A DNA stretch of 64,000 bases from Brienomyrus brachyistius (taxonomy: Eukaryota > Chordata > Actinopteri > Osteoglossiformes > Mormyridae): contig NC_064539.1 of assembly GCF_023856365.1 (NCBI RefSeq), positions 26,501,493-26,565,492 of the forward strand. Direction: 5' to 3'. Shown here piece by piece: positions 60,001 to 64,000 of the stretch. A program made the translations under genes and the position numbers. Within the stretch, counting starts at the first letter, position 1; each line of letters opens with the position of its first letter. The notes beneath the pieces are model-generated. The model ran no database searches. It saw only the letters and a list, made by a program, of their open reading frames with translations, and was not told the DNA's origin.

Positions 60001-61239
60001 TAAAATAAAAATAAGCTAATTCTTTTTATTCCAGATACAAACTGTTATTCTATTTTTTATAATTTTTTTTGCCATTTGTTTTTAAAGTGGTACCCAAATT
60101 CTCCTGTCACATATAATGATGACAGTTAGACTTTAAGGTTACAAGGGGCAGAGGATTTCCAAATTTAAATATGACACCTGCAAAAAATGTTGTGTGCTTA
60201 AGGCTCTAATTAGGCTAGATGCCAGATATATAATTTATATTGTGCATTTAACTAAAACAAACAGGCTTGTGGGAGATGAAGAAGCTAATTCAGTCAAATT
60301 GACTCTAAACACTTTCAGCTTCCTCTCAGCTCAATCAACACCCAGGTAACTCACTGATAAAATAGGCACAGCGTGAAAAATAGAACGCACTGCACAAACA
60401 TATAAATCAGCAAAGGATGCCATCTGAAAGGGGATTACGCGAAAACTGAACACACAGATACCAGGGGACCAAGTAGCAGGAATAGCACCATCCTACCAAA
60501 TATGAATCCTCTGCCCAAGGGACTGCTGGGTAATGCCATTAAGGCCATTTGTGGTTGCTGTCATCTGCCTTTAATGCAACTTATCTCTAGGGGTGCATAT
60601 GTGATACTTATTTCTCTCCTGTGTGGAAAAACAACAAAGCAATCTGCTATTGTTTGCATTTAACCTTGTGTAACCCTCCTGCTATCATTATCTTGTGGTT
60701 CTGAAAACCTTTTGATCCTATGAGCAGCGCTAGCCCAGGCTAAATGTGTGGTAAAAGTATATGGAAATTGCGGTGCACCGGTGTTAAGTGGGATGAATTT
60801 TGATCCACAGCAGGGGGTTTCTCAAAAGACATAGCAAAACGGGGATTTCCTTTTACAAGATCAATCAACGAGAAGCACTTTTAATCACTAATGTTCAATC
60901 AGCGACCAGGTAACATACCAATGAACTCATTTGGAGCGCGACCAAGCAGCAAGCCCTTCTTCGTGTGCAAGTCAGAGCATACCAATAGAACAATTATGAT
61001 GGCGAGCAATGCTGGCTTGTCATTCTGCTGTATGCTTGGTTGCAACTGATTGTGTGTGTGGTTAGGGTGAGGCCCACACACACCTACTGGAAGAGGGCAG
61101 CTTGGATGGAGACGTTTCTGCTTGGTGTTAATAGAGGGCATTCTTGCCAATTTCCTCTTATTTTACAATATCGACTTTGCCCAAGCTTCACCATAAATCC
61201 ACAACAGTGTGACGGACATTGTCATGGAGCACTTTTAAT

Positions 61240-62870
61240 CAAAATCAAAAGTGAAACTACAAATCGTGCTTTCGGAAATGTCAGCATTGTACTCCCTAAA
61301 CAGCCCCGTCACTTGCTCTACCCGTCTAAGCCACACTCATCCCACACTCACCAACATGTACAATTTCTAGAAGTACTGGATGGATGTCACCGGGAAATGT
61401 GAAAGCTAGTAAATGTGATTTTATTTGAAAGTTGAGTCCTAGTCGTGACATGTAAGTCTGAATCTACATTTGGTCATTTATTGCACATTCCACTTATTCA
61501 CTTTCCCTGCCGATTAGGTGGTTATTTGTAGTACTTTGCATATGTATGTCTGAAAATGTTATAAAACATTCAGTTAAAAAACGGTTATAAAATTTATATG
61601 CTTCTATATTTATATTTACTTATTTCTGTTTTGTACAATGACCAACATCTTCTGTGACATAACAGTAAGAGCAGACACACTAATGTAATTTACTGTGTCT
61701 CGTACTCACGATGTACATTTAACTAATTTACATTTAATTGCCCTTTAATCCAAAAGGTCTTGCTGTAGAGAGAATGGCCACAATTTATGAGTGCCTCCTG
61801 GGATTTGGACACACAAGGTCCACATGGTTAGCACAATGCTGAGCTATAGGAACACTTTTGGTGCAATACTAAATAGTGCATTGATTTAACATGCTCATGA
61901 AATACTTAATAGAGCTCATGGCCATGGGGTCGGAAAATATGAGACAAATTGCATCCTAAATTAGTTCAAAACAGGACATAGCATTTTATTTTTCAGTATG
62001 AGGTGATTGTGCAATGTACTGGATGAGCGCAAAAAAAAAAGAATGTTCTCATTTACAGTATATATAAGGAATTAGATTTGTAAATAGTGTTCTTGTTGAT
62101 TGCAGCCAAGTAATTTTAACTCTTGACCTCTTTCACTTACAGTAAGTTACACCAATTCCTTGCCCACAAATTAACAAGGAATCTTTACCTGATGGCCGAA
62201 CTCACATTTTGAATGGTTAAACATGGTTAATTGCTCTCCCTTGCAGACACAGACACATCTTTCATATCTTTGTGGTGACTGTCCATTCATTTCTATGGGA
62301 AAAACTCTAATCCCAACAATGACAACCTGACCCCCTACCCAGACCTAACCTTAACTATAAACCAAACACAATACAAGACTTTTGACATTTTTATGTTTTT
62401 TAATTACAGTCACAGATTTTTTTTATTAAATTTCCTCTTGTGGGGACCGAATAAAAGGTTCTCACAATGTCAAAATGAAAGGGTTTTTATCACATTGTGG
62501 GGATATTTGATTCACCAGATCTTTACCTGTTATTTCACATACTACCACTGAAAATACTGGACTGAGCTTGGCCTAAGTGACACAATTAAATTCCTCTATG
62601 ATAAGTTCAGCAAAGCTGGAGGGTCAGTTGAATAGGCCATGATAAATTTATTAAATTCTCCCTCAATAAATTTCACCAAGCTCCCTACAATACATCTTCC
62701 TGACTGGCTACCAAACCGCTACACATAAAATTTACCAAATAGTGAGGCTATTGAAAAATAGAACATTTTATTACGGAACATTCAAAAAATCATCTTGTAC
62801 CCTACAGTTTTAGAGTCACTGAACTTGCACAATGTGGGCAAAGTTTACAAAATGATTCATGAAATTAACC
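61240..62870 (+). repeat. Diverged duplicate, copy B
   Basis: Same ordered blocks as copy A at 45440. It additionally contains a dispersed CA-linked repeat at 62262-62515, where copy A has only a short CA-rich stretch. Confidence 0.65.
62262..62515 (+). repeat. Dispersed CA-linked repeat, copy 3
   Basis: Carries tccattcatttctatggg, ccctacccagacctaacctt, attacagtcacagatttttt and gtggggaccg in the same order as the other two copies. It is nested inside duplicate copy B. Confidence 0.75.
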
Positions 62871-62889
62871 CAAAAACTAAACTTTATAT

Positions 62890-63105
62890 AAAAACTGAGC
62901 CAATGAGGATGAGATATATACCAAAATTAGCCAATGAAATTTACAGGGATACCAAGCTGAGCCAATGATGATGAGATATATATGTATCCCAAAATGAGCC
63001 ACTGAAGATGACAGAGATACTGAGCTGAGCTAATGATGATGAGATATATATACCAAGATGAGCCACTGAAGATGACAGAGATACTGAGCTGAGCCAATGA
63101 GGAAG
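62890..63105. repeat. Tandem repeat, unit about 62-66 bp
   Basis: Three to four copies of gagccaatgatgatgagata followed by a variable spacer and gagccactgaagatgacaga. Confidence 0.8.
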
Positions 63106-64000
63106 AAACAGACAGATTACAAAATGTTGCACTGCCAAATATTCTACAATGAAAGTTCCGGTCAATAGGCAGAACAAGACAAACGCTCTAAGATAAGAAA
63201 AGTTATAAAAGGAAACAAACACTCTCAAAACAAATGTGGAATCTTCTTTTGTATCTCTTTGATTTTGCACACTCCTTCATTAGCTGGACAGATAGAGCAA
63301 ACTGCATCTCCAGCCCACTCCAGTGCCTTCCACTGCCTCACAAATGAGCCATAACAAGACGCAAGAGAAGAGAGGATCACATGAATGCTAAAAAGCTGAA
63401 CCCTAAGCACTGCTTGGCAAAAGGGAGACAAGTACCTCCTTTACATCTGTGTTCCATGTTCATACACTGGCCTCGATCTACCCAAGGGAATTCCCGCCCG
63501 ACAAAGCCTCTGTCTTCCTCCTGTTGGCACCTTTTCCTCACTTACATGTAATTATCAAAGTGGGTGCAGCAGTAAATGCCTTTTAGCAAACCTTCTGCGT
63601 AGGTCTATTTGCAGGTGTAACCACGTGCATCATCATTATTTTGCTTCAGAAAGTCTCTGCTGACATTTTTGTAGGTGGACAGGTTAAGACGGAATTTCGG
63701 TTGTTTTTTTGGCAAATTACTGGATTTATCCTGATTTAGTGCTAAATAAATAAGTTTAATTGCTAGCCTATTATTAGGTATATTGTTGCTTTCTAAATAT
63801 GAGCGTTTTAGGGCTAGTTTTGTGGTTCCAGGAATCAGTCGTACACGTAAAAAGAAAAATCATATAACACTGTTATTTCAAAAAAATAAAAGATCAAAAA
63901 TGACTAAATCATAATTATCAGGCAGGTCTTTTTTTTTTTTTCTTAAAACAAATAAAATACTGAATAAGAGCTACTATCACACCCCCTCATGAGCATACCA

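Larger units (their letters stand above)
42899..64000 (-). other. CELF4: Probable 5' intron(s) of CELF4 or upstream flank (21 kb)
   Basis: No exon for RRM1 (expected motifs GCAFLTYC, LHEQKTLPG) or the N terminus was found here. The large first introns of CELF4 in other vertebrates make an intronic location likely. Content is repeats and AT-rich unique sequence, listed separately. All open frames here look like chance or belong to mobile elements. Confidence 0.5.

Noticed and set aside
1..64000. tRNA, rRNA, snRNA or microRNA genes
   Set aside because: No cloverleaf, rRNA block or snRNA motif was recognised by eye; the two long hairpins look like inverted-repeat elements rather than microRNA precursors.

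Overview
This window is vertebrate nuclear DNA, most likely from a ray-finned fish. Genes are split by GT-AG introns, non-coding DNA is AT-rich, CA and GA microsatellites are dense, and there are fish-type Tc1/mariner, hAT-like and SINE-like relics. Three protein genes can be rebuilt exon by exon. Their exon phases agree throughout and each summed coding length is a multiple of three. They are TPGS2 (minus strand, 7 coding exons, positions 1133-4670, 301 residues), KIAA1328/hinderin (plus strand, 12 coding exons, 4952-21005, 606 residues) and CELF4 (minus strand, the 3' ten coding exons, 28126-42898; the 5' exons are not seen). As I recall, these three genes are also neighbours on human chromosome 18q12. 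That synteny is the main reason for calling the third gene CELF4 rather than CELF3.

Layout: 1-1132 is the 3' flank of TPGS2. TPGS2 and hinderin are head to head, with start codons 281 bp apart, around a compact shared promoter. The promoter holds a perfect 14-bp inverted repeat of an ACTACACTTCCC motif, a CCAAT box and a YY1-like site over the hinderin start codon. Hinderin runs to 21 kb. Two of its introns (1 and 5) carry minor-spliceosome (U12) signals at both ends. From 21 to 28 kb lies a convergent intergenic space with a complete-ended but broken Tc1-like transposon (22143-23277). CELF4 exons for RRM2, the linker and RRM3 occupy 28.1-42.9 kb. The rest, 42.9-64 kb, appears to be CELF4 intron or 5' flank, filled with minisatellites, transposon relics and a pair of diverged 1.5-kb duplicates.

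Functionally, TPGS2 is a subunit of the neuronal tubulin polyglutamylase, hinderin is a coiled-coil protein reported to bind SMC3, and CELF4 is a neuronal RNA-binding splicing and translation regulator. The most interesting feature is in the CELF4 pre-mRNA itself. An 81-nt frame-neutral exon (31198-31278) is preceded by a 106-nt intron made largely of UG repeats and followed by an intron starting with CA repeats. A second short intron carries UUUG repeats matching the GU-rich element bound by CELF proteins 31 nt before its acceptor, and a third holds about 370 nt of CUGU/CUCU repeats. CELF proteins bind UG- and CUG-rich RNA, so this looks like a candidate autoregulatory and/or exon-looping arrangement. 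No RNA genes, CRISPR arrays or retroviral genes were recognised.
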